A stretch of 64,000 nt of DNA, taken from contig CM065890.1 in NCBI GenBank assembly GCA_033439255.1, positions 1,364,001-1,428,000 on the forward strand. Direction: 5' to 3'. Origin of the DNA: Hericium rajendrae (Eukaryota; Basidiomycota; Agaricomycetes; Russulales; Hericiaceae). This document shows positions 1 to 11,717 of the stretch, piece after piece (the stretch's first letter is position 1; each line of letters begins with the position of its first letter). The notes below the pieces were generated by a model that did no database searches, had not been told where the DNA came from, and saw only the letters and a program-made list of their open reading frames with translations. The position numbers were made by a program, and so were the translations under genes.

Positions 1-276
1 CAAGCCTCCCGATCTCAATCAAGCTCGAGTCAACAAGTCCTTGATCGCGCTTGTCAATAGGAAAGTCGTGGTGAAGGATAATAGCTCTGTGAATAACGAA
101 ATCTCAATTTGTGTTGTTTTTATGCTGATCGCGGCGAACAGGGTTCTGTATTATACCATTGGCAAGGTGTCCCTGTCTAGTAACGCTTCCATTTGTACCA
201 CTATACCCATTCGGCCTTATATCAAGTCTGGAGCAATCATGGGGACGAGAGACAGATCTGGTTTGGTCGGTCGTAA

Positions 277-455
277 AGCCTTGATGATCGAAGATGGCGC
301 GACAGTTTCGTCCAGTATCTCAGCGAATTTCGCCCCGTCGTGAAGGCTGCTTACGACGATAGATTCTTCCCGAGCGTCAAGAAAACGCTTGGTGGCACAG
401 CCATAGATTTGCGGCACAGTGAACACAGCGACATTAGTGCTGCAGTGAAGCTGAG
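277..455 (+). CDS. possible partial exon, unknown protein
   Basis: A short open frame reads as ordinary protein (FVQYLSEFRPVVKAAYDD, then SVKKTLGGTAIDLRHSEHSD) and stops exactly at a consensus fungal donor, GTGAGT, at 456. The gene it would belong to probably begins before or near the window edge, since the frame is open from base 2 to about 340 in another phase. I cannot place the neighbouring exons and do not recognise the family. Confidence 0.2.
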
Positions 456-802
456 GTGAGTCGTTGCGTGTTTCTGGGATATATGAGCTAGGTAGGGCGC
501 GGGCTAGCTCAGTTTCCCGCGTGCGTCAGCAGCCAGGTATGTCCGGCCTCGAAAGCTATAAATCAAATTCACTGACGTTCAGTCCGTAGGCTCGGTGAGT
601 ACAAGCCGCAGAAGGTAGGGGCGTAATGATTGGTCTGGTCAGTTGCATTCATGTACATGAGATATAGTTGTTACTCATTAATTCCAGGGTATCAGAGATA
701 GTCTATAATTTACAAGAAGGCGTTCGATGGTATATGGCAACGCACTGGAGGCCTATTACTGCAAGTCAGAACTGGAAGTGAAAAGTCCTGCGTACTCACA
801 AT

Positions 803-1328
803 CTACATCACTCGGTACCACCTTGGCAAGGCGGTTATGGCTAGCTCCCTGCAGATGATAGCAAACACTTCGTCATCTGGCGTGCCCGTCTTCGTGTAGG
901 TGAAACTGTGACTGTGATTCGAATAGCGGGAGATCATCCATTCTTCCTCGGCAGTCCAGAGTGGCGCTTGCAGAGACAGGCTGGCTCCACACAACTGCCC
1001 AAGATGCGCGATAGCAGTTGACACGAAGTACCGTTCCGTGTCGTCGGTGATGAGCTCGGCGGAGAGAAGGCAACGTTCGATGGCATAATTGAGCAACGCG
1101 TCGAAGCTGACGCTGAGGCCATAATGGAATTTTGGGGAAGCCCGCACGGCTCTTTCAGCTTGGACGGAATAATATATTCAGATGGGAGCTGTTCCACTGG
1201 CTCGAAAACCTTTTGTCGCAATACGAGGTACTGTAGAAGGTTCAGTAAGGTAGACGTGAAGAGAACTCTTGTGCACGAACTTTGCAACCTGTTGGGTGAG
1301 GCTTCTCGCGTTCTGAGACGTAGGGCAT
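803..1328 (-). CDS. tandem family copy 1, small protein of unknown function
   Basis: This is the first of three related minus-strand genes. Exon 1 starts at 1328 (MPYVSEREKPHPTGCK). A 50-nt intron (gttcgt...ctacag) follows, and exon 2 carries the family block VFEPVEQLPSEYI. A one-base shift comes soon after that block, and the rest (FHYGLSVSFDALLNYA, then LCGASLSLQAPLWTAEEEW, ending ALPRWYRVM) lies in another frame. Copy 3 reads through the same point in one frame, so the shift is a defect or a sequence error, not an intron. The conserved features are EQLPSEYI, HYGL, a GA-L-L--P-W block, and a C-terminal TPDDEVF--I-RELA-TA-P-WY. No known domain is recognised. The protein is about 155 residues. 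Confidence 0.5.
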
Positions 1329-1740
1329 CCTGGCAGAGCACCAGGCTGAGAGCTGAAGCGTTGCGATGTTCGTAGAATATTGCGCCGAGGCACGAGCGGA
1401 GGAGACAAGGTCGACCATTGCGGAGATTCAACGCACAATGGCGTCCTTCATTGTTCGCCCATGTTCGGGCTGTTCGGCGATAGATGCGGGTTACGCGTGT
1501 TGCTTGTAGCACGAGCTCGCCGCGGAATGTGGGAGGAAAATAGTATTGCTCTGATAAAACTCCTAGGCGTTATGGACTAACTGGTGAAAAAAAAAATAGA
1601 ATAGCTCGAGATTTTATGTGAAGCGGATAAACATTTTCTGGTGCTGAAAAGACAGAGGAGAGTGGAAACCATTCTATTCAATGGCAATCAGGACTTATAA
1701 GGCGCGTAATCAAGTTAACATGCTCACGGACTAAACGACC

Positions 1741-2168
1741 TACCATTTGGGTGTCGCGGTCGAACCCAACTACCGGTGAATAATGTCAAATACTTCTTTG
1801 GCGTCCGATGGTCCCGCCCGACGCGTATGATTCTAGTAGAGGGCCACTAGCCATGATCCTCCGACAGCCCAGCGCGGTCTTTCCAGAGACAAATTGGCAC
1901 CAGTCAACTCCTTCAGCACCTTGACCACATCTACCATGCCACATGATCGATAGCGAACGCTGTGGACGAGTTTCTTGACATCGGGACAATGTTTGAGAGC
2001 GTAGTGAGACAACTGCGCCATGCTGACGCTGAGACACTGGGCTCGAGCGGAAGCTGCTCCATCGGCTGTATGGAGTTCGCAACGCTTCGTCTTGGACGTC
2101 GGGTCGAGATGAACTTTGCACGAGCAGCACTCGGCGTTGCCGTTCGCGTTCTGCGAACATTCTGACAA
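1741..2168 (-). pseudogene. tandem family copy 2, decayed
   Basis: This copy shares the family blocks with the flanking copies: PMEQLPLE, then LSVSMAQLSHYALKHC, VVKVLKELTGANLSLERPRW and a final GSTATPKW. The N-terminal part shows C-x3-HLDPTSKTKRC, matching HLDPISRAKYC in copy 3. It has a frame change after EQLPLE, and two in-frame stops in the C-terminal block (after WLVALY and after DIIHR). Substitution-type stops, unlike homopolymer indels, indicate real decay. It sits between copies 1 and 3 in the same orientation, with about 400 bp on each side, as expected for tandem duplication. Confidence 0.55.
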
Positions 2169-2583
2169 TGAAACTCTAGATTGAGATGACGGGTTGAAAT
2201 TATCTTACGATGCACTGCAGACTGAGGTTAAAGGTGACGAACAACTTGGCTGTGGCGAAAGCTCACAGTCAGATCATAATGGACTGTCGTCCATTGTTCG
2301 CCCGCATCCGGCCGTTGTCAAGGTCATTCGCAGGTCGTCGCTCGTATCACGAGCCCCAGCCACCAGCAAGGGCTAAAAGGCGGATATAAGTCCACAAGAT
2401 GCAAATATAATTATAGGGGTATTGAGTCCTGTAGTTGGGACTTGGGAGGAAAATCTATGAGGTGCGCCGTGGTGTTACAGGGCGATGCGAAAGTGGAAAA
2501 CAAGAGGGGACAGGTCATTGCAATCAACGGCAAATGACAATCAGCACAGGGAAAAGAAGATATATCCTGATGCTACTCACAAA

Positions 2584-3150
2584 TCAAGTGGTTAGGTACC
2601 ATTTTGGCGTGGCGGTTGAAGCCAACTCTCGACGCAGGATGTCTAATACCTCCTCATCTGGTGGCCCCATTTCCGTCAAGTGGGAATAATTGTAGTTGTT
2701 GTAGAGGCCCACTAGCCACCGGCCTTCGGCAGACCAGCGCGGTACGTGGAGAATAAGCGGGGCACCGGTCATCGCATCCAACTTCTCCACCGCATCCAAC
2801 ATACCATAGTATCGACCCCACGCAGTGAGGACTCTTCGGAGAGGAGATGATGCTTGACAGCATAATTGCATAATTGGTCGGAAGTGCAGGCAAGGCCGTA
2901 ATGTAGTCGTGGAGGACGTGACTTCTTGGACTGCACGATGTATTCAGACGGAAGTTGCTCCATTGGCTCCAGGTCCTTCTGCTGCAATACATCGGACTGA
3001 AAGGAGTTATCAGTACAATGGATGTGAAGGATAATCGATAATCAGGACACGAACGTTGCAATATTTCGCCCTAGATATTGGATCAAGGTGAATATTGGAA
3101 CAAGGGTCACGCTTTCTGCGATGATATTCGTATTCTGAGATATAAGACAT
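2584..3150 (-). CDS. tandem family copy 3, small protein of unknown function
   Basis: This is the best-preserved copy. Exon 1 starts at 3150 (MSYISEYEYHRRKRDPC), contains HLDPISRAKYC and ends at a gttcgt donor. After an intron ending ctcctttcag, exon 2 reads SDVLQQKDLEPMEQLPSEYI, HYGLACTSDQLCNYAVKHH and LLSEE. A one-base shift then moves to the frame of GRYYGMLDAVEKLDAMTGA, PRWSAEGRWLVGLY and the end TATPKWYLTT. The full product would be about 170 residues. There is no signal peptide or membrane segment. The C-x(n)-HLDP-x-S-x(2)-K-x-C block could bind metal, but that is inference. The family was not recognised. Confidence 0.5.
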
Positions 3151-3715
3151 CCTTCAATTGGAGGTTGATGTTGTAGCAGGGTACAAGACGAGCTACAGAG
3201 CAAGATGACAGAAGCTGGTCGCTGCAACGGTGCGGTTGAGAGTGAGGTTGGTACGGGCACTTAGGTCTTACTTCAGCAATCAGCTCCCGATCGAACACGC
3301 TGCGGCCAATCGTGCAACCTGCGCGCGAAGGGAGGGATGGGTAACACGTCAAACTACTCGAGCGGCGAAATGGAGGCAAAGCAAAGTCTGTGCGCGTCTG
3401 AAATCCCCTTGCCACCCATCGCGAACCATCTATCGAAAAAGAAGAAAGACCCTACAAACCTCGAGGAAATCGCAACAATCCCATGGCGTCGTGATGAACG
3501 GAGTTTTCCTGCAGAAGTACAGTACCACGAGGCTAACTGAAACTCCACGTCTGCCTTCCGCGCTTTATTCAGTGTTTGAACGTTTATGTTTGGGTGCAAG
3601 ACCCCCGCATATAGTTCTCGTAGCTCGGATTAAAGTCCTGTTACAGCAGCATACAGCAGCCTACGCGAGAGCTGTCCGATGTCTGTCCAAGGCATCTCAA
3701 CCGATCATAAGAACG
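3151..3715. other. intergenic, no gene seen
   Basis: This segment lies between the divergent upstream side of the copy 3 gene and the 3' end of the F-box gene. Open frames of 67-177 codons overlap on both strands, but none shows splice-consistent continuity or a recognisable motif. Confidence 0.4.
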
Positions 3716-5541
3716 TCAAAGCTCTTCAGACCAACCCCATCGTCCTCCAGCTGCAAGTCGTGAGATGAATACGTAGTCAAAGTCCAGAAGCAAATAACGC
3801 ACCTTCAACCCCAGTATCCTCTCCTCATCAATCAACGCGCCGTCAAACCGATATGTCCCTTCCGTCCGCACCTCACAATAAGGCAATGAGCTCTCCAAAT
3901 CATTCTCAAACAGCCCGCTGCTGGTAATCACGCTCGAGCCCTCGACCACCCGCACCCTCTGCTTCCGCGCACCACCGCCCGTCCTGTCTTCTTCGTCCCT
4001 GGCCCGTTGCGCCTGGAGGCTCGCCCGCCGCACATTGTACAGGTTGAAGTCGCGCACCCAGATCGGCGACCACTCGTTGAGGAACTGCGACTCGTTGATG
4101 CTGACATAGCGCTGTCCCGCCGTCGTCGTGATCCACCGCGTCGACACCTGGTCGCAGTCGAACCAGCGCGTCGCGCGCGGGCCCCACTCGGCCCACGCCA
4201 GCGTGCGCGGGCCATCCTCGTCGCCGCAGAAGGGCGGGGGTTGACAGGAAGGGCTCTGCACGCTCGGAGGGCGGGACGTAGGACAGGAGCGTGTGCCGGT
4301 GCGTGATGAACGAGAACATGTGCATGTGCCCGACGTGCAGCGGGCCGGCGTCCTGCAGCAGGATGTTGAAGAGGATGATGGCGGTTTCGGGCTGCGCGGC
4401 CGCGGTCGCGCGGGGGATGGGCTCGCTGCGGCATATGAGGCGGATGATGTTGGCAAGCGGCGCTAATGGAGGCAGCTCTAATCTGACGAGGGTGCGCAGC
4501 AGTGGGACGCTATCGGGCGTGGCTGCAAGAATTTTGACGATTTCGAGGACGTTGTAGCTGTCGGCACGCGTGAGGAGTAGGAGGTCGGGAGTAAGAAATG
4601 TGAAAGACGAAGGGGTTTCTTGTTTCGTAGTGTGCATCTGAAGAGTGAGGGATGAGCTTACGGTTACTTGGTGTAGAATCAGAAACAAGAAACAACTCAC
4701 TAGATGACATCGGCCCTTCTTCCAGTTCACCAAGTAGAACGCATCACCAGTCCCTGCTCTCATCCATGGGAATGACAAAAGTAACACAAGATAGTCCCCA
4801 ACGATCTCGATAAGTACACTGCAACGTCCGAAATGAGAGCTGCGCTGTGCAAGAAACACAATGGGCTGTGATGCTTGAGGATGGGCCTGGCCTGTCGAAA
4901 GGCTAAGTAGCCTCAGTTCCAAGGCGAGGTCAGCAATATCCCCGTTGACATCTGGTTTACTGCGGAGGCATCGGAAGTATTCCAGCATTAGCACGAGTTA
5001 TAGTGAATTGACAATGTACCCACCAGGTCAAAACAGCCATCAAATCGTGCTCGCGAATCGAAAGCCCGACGTCAACGACGTGAAGCCCAAGTTCAATTGT
5101 TTTCCACTTCACATCCTCCTCCCGGGGAGGATTGCCCTCTGGATCGAGCGACGGTAGGGCAAGATAGGAGAGGCCGTAAGTGGACCTCGGAGAGCCAACT
5201 GAAGGCCTTGTTCCGAGCAGAAATGTCCCGCCCGTCAAGTCGTATATACCAGAGGACCCAAAACCGAGCTCCACGTCCATAGAGCTGCGGATGCTGAGAT
5301 GACTCCACCCATGCTCACGACGTCGTATTTCCTTCAAGCGCTCTCCATAAGATTCTCCACGAAGGCTGAGTTCATCGCTCCCCGTCGTTTCGAGTTGTAT
5401 AATGTACTGCAGTAGGACGGAGTCCTCGACGATGGTTCGGAATCGTCTGCAGCACGCTTGGCATCGGAAAAGGTCCTGGAAATGGAGGAAAGACAATGTC
5501 TTGATGATGAGTTCTGTGGGCAATGAGAGTAGATCTGCCAT
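3716..5541 (-). CDS. F-box domain protein
   Basis: F-box proteins act as substrate adaptors of SCF (Skp1-Cul1) ubiquitin ligases. The start is the ATG at 5541 (MADLLSLPTELIIKTLSF), which runs straight into an F-box of about 45 residues with the hallmark LPTELI...L, DLFRCQACCRRF and IVEDSVLLQY. Two introns are clear: one of about 65 nt (gtgggt...ctccgcag) joins VLT to CKPDVNGDIADLALEL, and one near 4.62-4.70 kb (gtgagt...ctcttcag) joins WKKGRCHL to MHTTKQETPSSF. The long downstream region is a likely beta-rich repeat domain, as in many Agaricomycete F-box proteins. A one-base shift at the G/C run 4231-4240 separates it from the final frame (TLAWAEWGPRATRWFDCDQV to GGRWGWSEEL). No intron fits there, so a missing or extra homopolymer base is likely. 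The substrate is unknown. Confidence 0.85.
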
Positions 5542-6850
5542 GGATGTGGTAGATAAAACCTCGGACACAAGTCAGGACGAAAATGGATGAGAATGGAGCA
5601 GGAGGAATGCTGCCAGGTGAACGAAGACCTTGTTCTCTGCAACCGCAGTGATCGTCTGGCAAGCCTAACATCAAGCGCCTTGATTAGTCAGCATCTGCGA
5701 GATAAGATTGCGTTGTTCCCAACTTCGATACCAATGGCCCGCAGTCGTGCACATAAGTAGGCATAGGACGAATTAGCTATGGCCTTAGCGTCCGAAGGTT
5801 GAAGAATGAATAAAGAGCATGATCGGAGTCATTAGGCGCAAACTTGTATCATGACGCATGGTTTGATTGCGCTCGCACAGTATGTCAGTGAGCACTTGTT
5901 AGTGAACTCCGAAACAGCTCAGTCGGAAGCTCCAGTGGGGCTTCATCTGAAGGCGTTAGATGCATTGTTACCGTAGAGAGATTCCGAGTGGTCCCCGCGA
6001 GATGGATGAAAAATCAAGCGTGGAACGTCAGGATTCGGGCGCTGCCCGTCTGCCGAAGATATAGCCCTGCTCTTATGCACCGTCAGACACAGGCAGACCT
6101 GCCACCGAAAGACCGGAAGGTAATATATGGCGACCAAACTTCAGTCGATAATGTGTGGGAGCATTCCCTTGAGCGCGTAGGCTCGCGCGGTGACACAACA
6201 GGTAGATGCTTTAAGTCTATGGCTATAAATATATGAGATCTTATTCCAAAAGAAACGCAGCAAGCTACGCACCCAGAGATAACGTTTGACTCATACCCTG
6301 CGCATTAGACAAATGCAGGCACTTGGTATCGTACCCGCTACCAACCCGAAATACTGTACTTACTTACCAAACGCCATCCCCGCAACACAACCATCTGGCA
6401 CAAGGATAAGTCGATAAAGGAGATTCGGTTGACTTCAGGTGGTGTCGATGATCCTTGAGAAAAAGTTTGCCTGCATCAAAGCTCATTGCCCAAGAGAAAG
6501 AGGCGTGGTCGACGGACGGAGCTTAGAGGCGGAGAGAGGCGAAGGAAGCCAAAGACGCGTGGAACGCGATGTGTCACGCTCACGTGCGCTGTGCCAAGGC
6601 GTGACTCTCGCGATGTCTTTGTCTCCGAGTTTCTTCCTTTGTCCGTCTGCTTCGGCATCATCAGGCTTCAAAATCAAGTACCTACCGGAGGCCAGAACAG
6701 ACACACACAAGGTTCCATTGTTAATCGTTCTATCGAGTACTTGCTGATACACCTGAATATAGGATCGATCGAGATCACGAAACGCGCTTTCTTGACAACG
6801 CCGCAATCGCGCGATTGAGAGTGAACTTGAGCTATCCAAAACGTCCCAAC
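5542..6850. other. intergenic between F-box and MYND genes
   Basis: This is the shared upstream region of the F-box gene (minus) and the first MYND gene (plus), about 1.3 kb. A TATA-like ctataaatatatg lies at 6224-6236, too far (about 610 bp) to be a confident core promoter for the gene at 6851. No convincing gene is seen; the 118-codon minus frame at 6483-6839 has no ATG and no recognisable motif. Confidence 0.4.
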
Positions 6851-7772
6851 ATGTCCAGCCGACCTTTCCTTGTCAATGTATTTCTTTACGGGTACGAAGA
6901 TGTTCGACTCGAGGCGGACATCGTGATCCCCATCCCGGAAGGCGTCTCCATGCTAGACCAGCCTTTCCTGCAGTCACAAGTGAATCGCATCGTACCCGAT
7001 CTCAAACATAGTTATCCCATGAGATGCGAGTTTTGCGGTGCGTATCATATATAATCGACCTCCTCGGATTTGCGCTTATACCCTGCTATGCATGCATCGT
7101 CTTAGGCTCGCCGGCCACTGAGAATCACCTGAGCTTCGCCTCCTTTTGCTCATCTTCCGCCCAGAGGTGAGATGTGGATGGGACAGCCCAGTCCCGGCCC
7201 CATGGCAAATGCCTACGTAGGTCATCGTCACATCAATCCGCGATATCATTGGGTCAGAATACATCGACAGGTCCATGCAGTCTGCAGGATGTCCAGTCGC
7301 TGCGGACAGCAGGCGCAAGGCCTGGCCAACATGGCGGGCATGATGGCCCTCGCGAGCGGTGCCCCGCCGGAACGTGCAGGGATCCAGTACAACCGTTTCG
7401 ACAAGCAGAAGTTCCCGAGAAATGGCTCATGCGGGTTCTGCCAGACGGACGAGAGCGTCAAGAAGGCCATGAGCAGGTGCGGGAAGTGCAAAGCGACGCT
7501 TTACTGTGGTCCCACTTGTCAGAAAGTTGGTGTGCCGATTTTTTTTCAGCTCAGATGCACTGATATCTCGGCATCACGCCTATAGAGTGATTGGCCACGA
7601 CACAAGCAAGTGTGCAAGTGGGTCAAAGGGATCCGTTTCATGAATTCGGTGGGTATCAGAGCTTCCGCGTTGGTATGCTGATCAGTGCTGATCGCTCGCC
7701 CATCAGAGTGGCAAGATGAAGACTCGCAAGGAAAACCCAGACCCGATCATCAGAGAAAACACTACGGCATAA
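6851..7772 (+). CDS. MYND zinc-finger protein, array copy 1
   Basis: A MYND finger binds two zinc ions and usually mediates protein-protein contacts. Five exons are inferred by comparison with the sister genes. Exon 1 (MSSRPFLVNVFLYGYEDVRL to RCEFC) ends at G|gtgcgt. Exon 2 carries SPATENHLSF and QPSPGPMANAY. Exon 3 starts VHAVCRMSSRCG and holds most of the finger (CGFC, CGKC, ATLYCGPTCQK). Exon 4 supplies SDWPRHKQVCKWVKGIRF with the last His and Cys, and exon 5 ends ENPDPIIRENTTA. In exon 2 a one-base shift occurs at the T run near 7141-7144: one T fewer restores alignment to the other copies. The N-terminal 65 residues are a family-specific domain that I cannot name. Length is about 220 residues. 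Confidence 0.8.
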
Positions 7773-8308
7773 CTTCCTGCTGTGATCCGACCAAACTGCT
7801 ATCACATCGAGGCGTTGAGATCCGTGTAAGTTGAGGGTAATATTTATGTTCCCAGAATCAGTTGGACATTGCCGACGAAGGAGCTGCATCCCACCCCATA
7901 CGTAGTGGTCGATATCCTGTCAGCAGGGTGTAAGAATCTCGTCGTTATGATGAGCTTCGGCTGTCTCCGTACATCCTGAAACTTGACAGAGTGGACCCAC
8001 AAACGACGTTTACTCCTTATAAGCTGCTCTATGTACACGTTTTCAACGCATATGGCTTACTGACCAGCACGACATAATCGATTTCATTTTTTTCCCTAAA
8101 TTACATACTATAGGCGGCCACGCAGAAAGTCCAGTGACTCGGGTCGTTCTAGGTCATGGAGGAGATCCACACGGGTCCACATGGGTCCACATGTGATGTC
8201 CCTTCGTCTTCCACCAACCATCTCACAGCTCGGCGTTATCTTTTCCATCAATATTCAAAGAACCCTTTCTGGTTTCTCTTCTAACACATTATCCCGATCC
8301 CTCTCGAC

Positions 8309-9230
8309 ATGGCAGGATCGACCGAAGAGTACTCCGTCAAAGCCTTTGTCTACGGCTACGACGACATCCGCCTCGAATTCGACATCGCCTTCAATCTGCC
8401 CACTGATCTTGACTCCAAAGAAAAGCAGGAAGCCGCGAAAGACCGTGTGGGCCTGATTCTGCCCGATCTGAAGTTCTGCTACCCCATGACTTGTGTGCAC
8501 TGTGGTATGTCGTCTGTCTGAGCTCAGAGCATGTCTCACTGATCCGATGCTGCGATTGTCTTACGCGTATTCAGGGATGCCGGCGACGACGAACCAGCTT
8601 GGCCTGCTTAGCTGGAGTAGCCTTCCGCCGCGCGGCACGCCATGGAGAGGAAAGCCAAGCCCGGGGCCTTTCTCCAATGCATACGTACGTTTCTCACTTC
8701 CTGCTATTCCCACGCAATCCTGCTTCGAGCCCATTTGATTGTCTATCCCCTTTCAAGATTCACGCTGTATGCAGCATGTCCGGCGCCTGCGGCGACTTCG
8801 TGCAGTCGCAATCGGACACGATGGGTGCCTACACGCGGCTTACGGGGACGCCGCGTAGGGAGGTCGACACGCGCGACTGGCGGACTGACGGGACGGAGCA
8901 GTACCCGCGCAACGGTGCCTGCGCGAATTGCCAGACGGACGAGAGTGTCCATAGGAAGCTGAGCAAGTGCGCGAAGTGTAAGACCACGCTGTACTGCAGC
9001 CGTGAATGCCAGCTGGTAAGGCTTCCAGACGACCGTCATGTGGGTGGCGTGCTGATAGTAAGCTAGGACGACTGGGCGAGGCATAAACAGACGTGCAAAT
9101 GGATCAAAGGCGTGCGATTCGTTGATCCTGTATGTGTCTTCGCCCTTTCCTGGTACTCTTGCTTAAACAGTATCAGAACGGCGAGATCACGGTTTGGAAG
9201 GAGAATTTGAACCCGAATCCGTATCTCTGA
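8309..9230 (+). CDS. MYND zinc-finger protein, array copy 2 (intact)
   Basis: This is the only array member that reads without any frame defect, so it is the reference for the family. Exon 1 runs from MAGSTEEYSVKAFVYGYDD to CVHC and ends G|gtatgt. Exon 2 reads GMPATTNQLGLLSW to GKPSPGPFSNAY. Exon 3 starts IHAVCSMSGACGDF and contains CANC...CAKC-KTTLY-CSREC. Exon 4 is DDWARHKQTCKWIKGVRFVD, and exon 5 is short (NGEITVWKENLNPNPYL). The metal ligands fit C-x2-C-x(n)-C-x2-C-x5-C-x3-C-x7-H-x3-C. The constant spacing of introns in all four copies, including the finger split just before the final His/Cys, shows tandem duplication of a whole gene. Its partner and process are unknown. There is no SET domain, so it is not an SMYD methyltransferase. 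Confidence 0.87.
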
Positions 9231-10456
9231 TGATATGTGACAATGTTCTTCTATAAAAGACCAGCAGGTCTAGCAGTTCAAAGGCGATGTTTTGTATTTT
9301 GACAGCCTTGGTGTCTAATGGAATATGTTTCAAGAGCACCCAAGGCAGCATCTGGACCGAATTCGGCCGCAGCACGGGCAATCAGTCAACCCATCTATCG
9401 CGTCGGACTACAAGATCGGAAAGGTATGTAGGAAGAATGACTCTATACAGTTTACCGAGTTCGGGTGGGAATGAGCAAATTCGAGGCTGTCCTGAGGTCA
9501 GATGAAAGTAGGCAGCGTTCTTCGTCATTGACGAACTGGCCGACTCTGCTCTCATCTGATATCCAGTCAGCCTCTAATTTGTAGCATCCCTCGCGACGTC
9601 GTCGGACACAGGCATACGGCACGCATCTAAGGTTGTTGGACCATGCCCTATGCGAAGACGCTTGAAAATCGGAACGGCTGATATCATTAGGAGAACACAG
9701 CGGCAGTGCGCCAGAAGTGGTCGGATCTTCGGCGCTATGGAACGATGAAACGCAAATGGTCGAGAGGTGCGCGGGATGGACAGAAATGCACTACAGAAAA
9801 CTCTGGTCTGGGAATCGACGCGCAAGGGAGGAGATGGAGGAACGCTGGACAGTATGGGCTGGGGAGCTTGTGCTGATCTTTGGCCTTTTTATACGCCGCG
9901 TTACCGGACGTTGTCGTCCTGTAATGGGAGGTCTTTCAGAGCCTTGTATTCTGCTGCTCAGCAAGGCGTCCTGAGGTTCACGACACGCAGTACGACGCCC
10001 CGAATCCGGGCGCCCTTGTACTCTGCCTTGTTTTCGGAAAGGTATAGTGTTTGTACCATGCTGCTGGATTTTCGTCTCTGCTTGAGGCGTCGTCTATCAG
10101 CATAGCTTTCATGCTTTTCTCGATATATATCTCTGGGTTCGTTTTCCTCGTCTGGACTGCGTGCGACTCGGATCCGGAGTTCATGAACTAGACAATATGA
10201 CGTGACATCGCGACGATTTAAGTGTACATACCTTCCTACTGCCTTATATGATTGATGATTACATTCAAAAAGCAGATTTGGCATTGTAATCAGACACCAT
10301 CCGAGAGAATATGGCTGCAAGTTTGCTTCAGTTCGGAACGACGGAGGATGGCATGTCTTTCGAATCGGCACCGACCCACGTGCTCCGATTGATCCGGTCT
10401 CGGTCTTCAAGGCTCGCGGCTTCACCGTGGCAGCCGCTCAGTTGTCCTCTACTACC
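9231..10456. other. intergenic between MYND copies 2 and 3
   Basis: This is the widest gap in the array (1.2 kb). A minus frame of 155 codons (9958-10425) and plus frames at 9717-10105 overlap each other. None has motifs, splice continuity or similarity to the MYND copies, so I assign no gene here. Confidence 0.4.
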
Positions 10457-11359
10457 ATGTCCCAACCGACGCTATTCTGCAAGACCAGAGTCATAGGCTT
10501 AGACTGCATGCTCAATGTCGACGTTGTCTTTCCCTTAGCTGGGCCTTTAACGGGCGACCCAAGGAAAGAAGTTCTAGCACTCGTCAGACAGGAGTTCATG
10601 CGCGTGCTGCCCGACTTGAAGTCGAGCCATCCTTCCTCTGCCAGTACTGTGGTAAGTTGCGCGATGCATTCATCCCATAAACTCTTCATCATCGATGCTA
10701 CACATCAGGCAATCGCGCGCATGAAGAGTTCTTGGGGTTCGGAGCGTGGACGCACCTCCCCCCTAAAGGCCAGCTCATGCCCGACGGAAAGGTCAGCTCT
10801 GGGCCATTCGCGCTTGCATACGTAAGGAACCGCTTTCTCCATATCCGTTTTAGACCCACGCTATTTCCAGTTCTACGCTGTTTGCGAGATGGGCAGCCCA
10901 TGCGGTCGCGAGGCGCAGAAGGACGCGAACGACCTCGCGTCGTATTCCGCCGTCCCACGCGATCGCAGGATGTTGACTACGCGTCCTCAGCGGTCGACCG
11001 GGCAGCCCCGTTCGGCTCTTGTGCGAAGTGCCACGGGCCGCATGAATACAGCAGTTTGAGGGTTTGCAGCAGATGCAAGATGACGAGATATTGTGGACCG
11101 GAATGTCAGACGGTAGGCTGGCCTCGTCGTTGTGCAGCGTCGTGCCGATGCAGTACTTACGTACATATTGGCAGGCGGATTTTCCGCGGCATAAAGTGAC
11201 GTGCAAGTGGATCAAGGGCGCACGGATGGACAAGGAGGTGCGTTGTTTCGTGCAGCTCGTAGCGCAGAGTTGGGTAATCATTCAACCGACCGGACACTAC
11301 AGGATGGGACGTCTAATGTGTGGAAAGTCAACCCGGATCCCTATCCAGAACTCGCTTGA
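10457..11359 (+). CDS. MYND zinc-finger protein, array copy 3
   Basis: The exon plan is that of copy 2. Exon 1 starts MSQPTLFCKTRVIGLDCML and should end FLCQYC|G; a one-base loss in the T run near 10630 puts the end of the exon out of frame. Exon 2 (GNRAHEEFLGFGAWTHLPPK to GPFALAY) and the start of exon 3 (FYAVCEMGSPCGREAQ) are intact. A second shift lies at about 10965-10985, before the finger CAKC...CSRC-KMTRY-CGPEC. Exon 4 is ADFPRHKVTCKWIKGARMDK and exon 5 is DGTSNVWKVNPDPYPELA. All eight zinc ligands are present. With two indels this is either an error-bearing assembly of a working gene or an early pseudogene. Confidence 0.75.
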
Positions 11360-11717
11360 TGAATTCCTGGATGAGTTTGCACTCTCAGCCCTTTCAACCT
11401 GGCTGTGTTTAAAACTTCTTAGCCCGAACCATTACCGGCAGGAGTATGTATGGCTTTGCGTTTCTCGTGAATCAGGTCAGGTCTAGGCTTTCGCGTCGGC
11501 ATCTACACTGCTGCTTCTTTTGGTTTCCATGTCGTGTACTTGTAGATTGTACGACCTTGTTTCTCCGATACCAAGTATCGAAGGATTGACACCACGTCCA
11601 GTCCAGCGTGACGGATGCATAGAGGAAGATAAGCGGACGTCACAAACGCGTCGCCGTGACAAGTCGCGTCTAACGGAGGACTTTAGGGGTTTCTGCACGC
11701 CTTCACCGTCTACATTG

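Noticed and set aside
3906-4994. single 362-codon frame within the F-box gene
   Set aside because: It crosses two clear introns, and its last third is the wrong frame after the shift at 4236. It is part of the F-box gene, not a separate gene.
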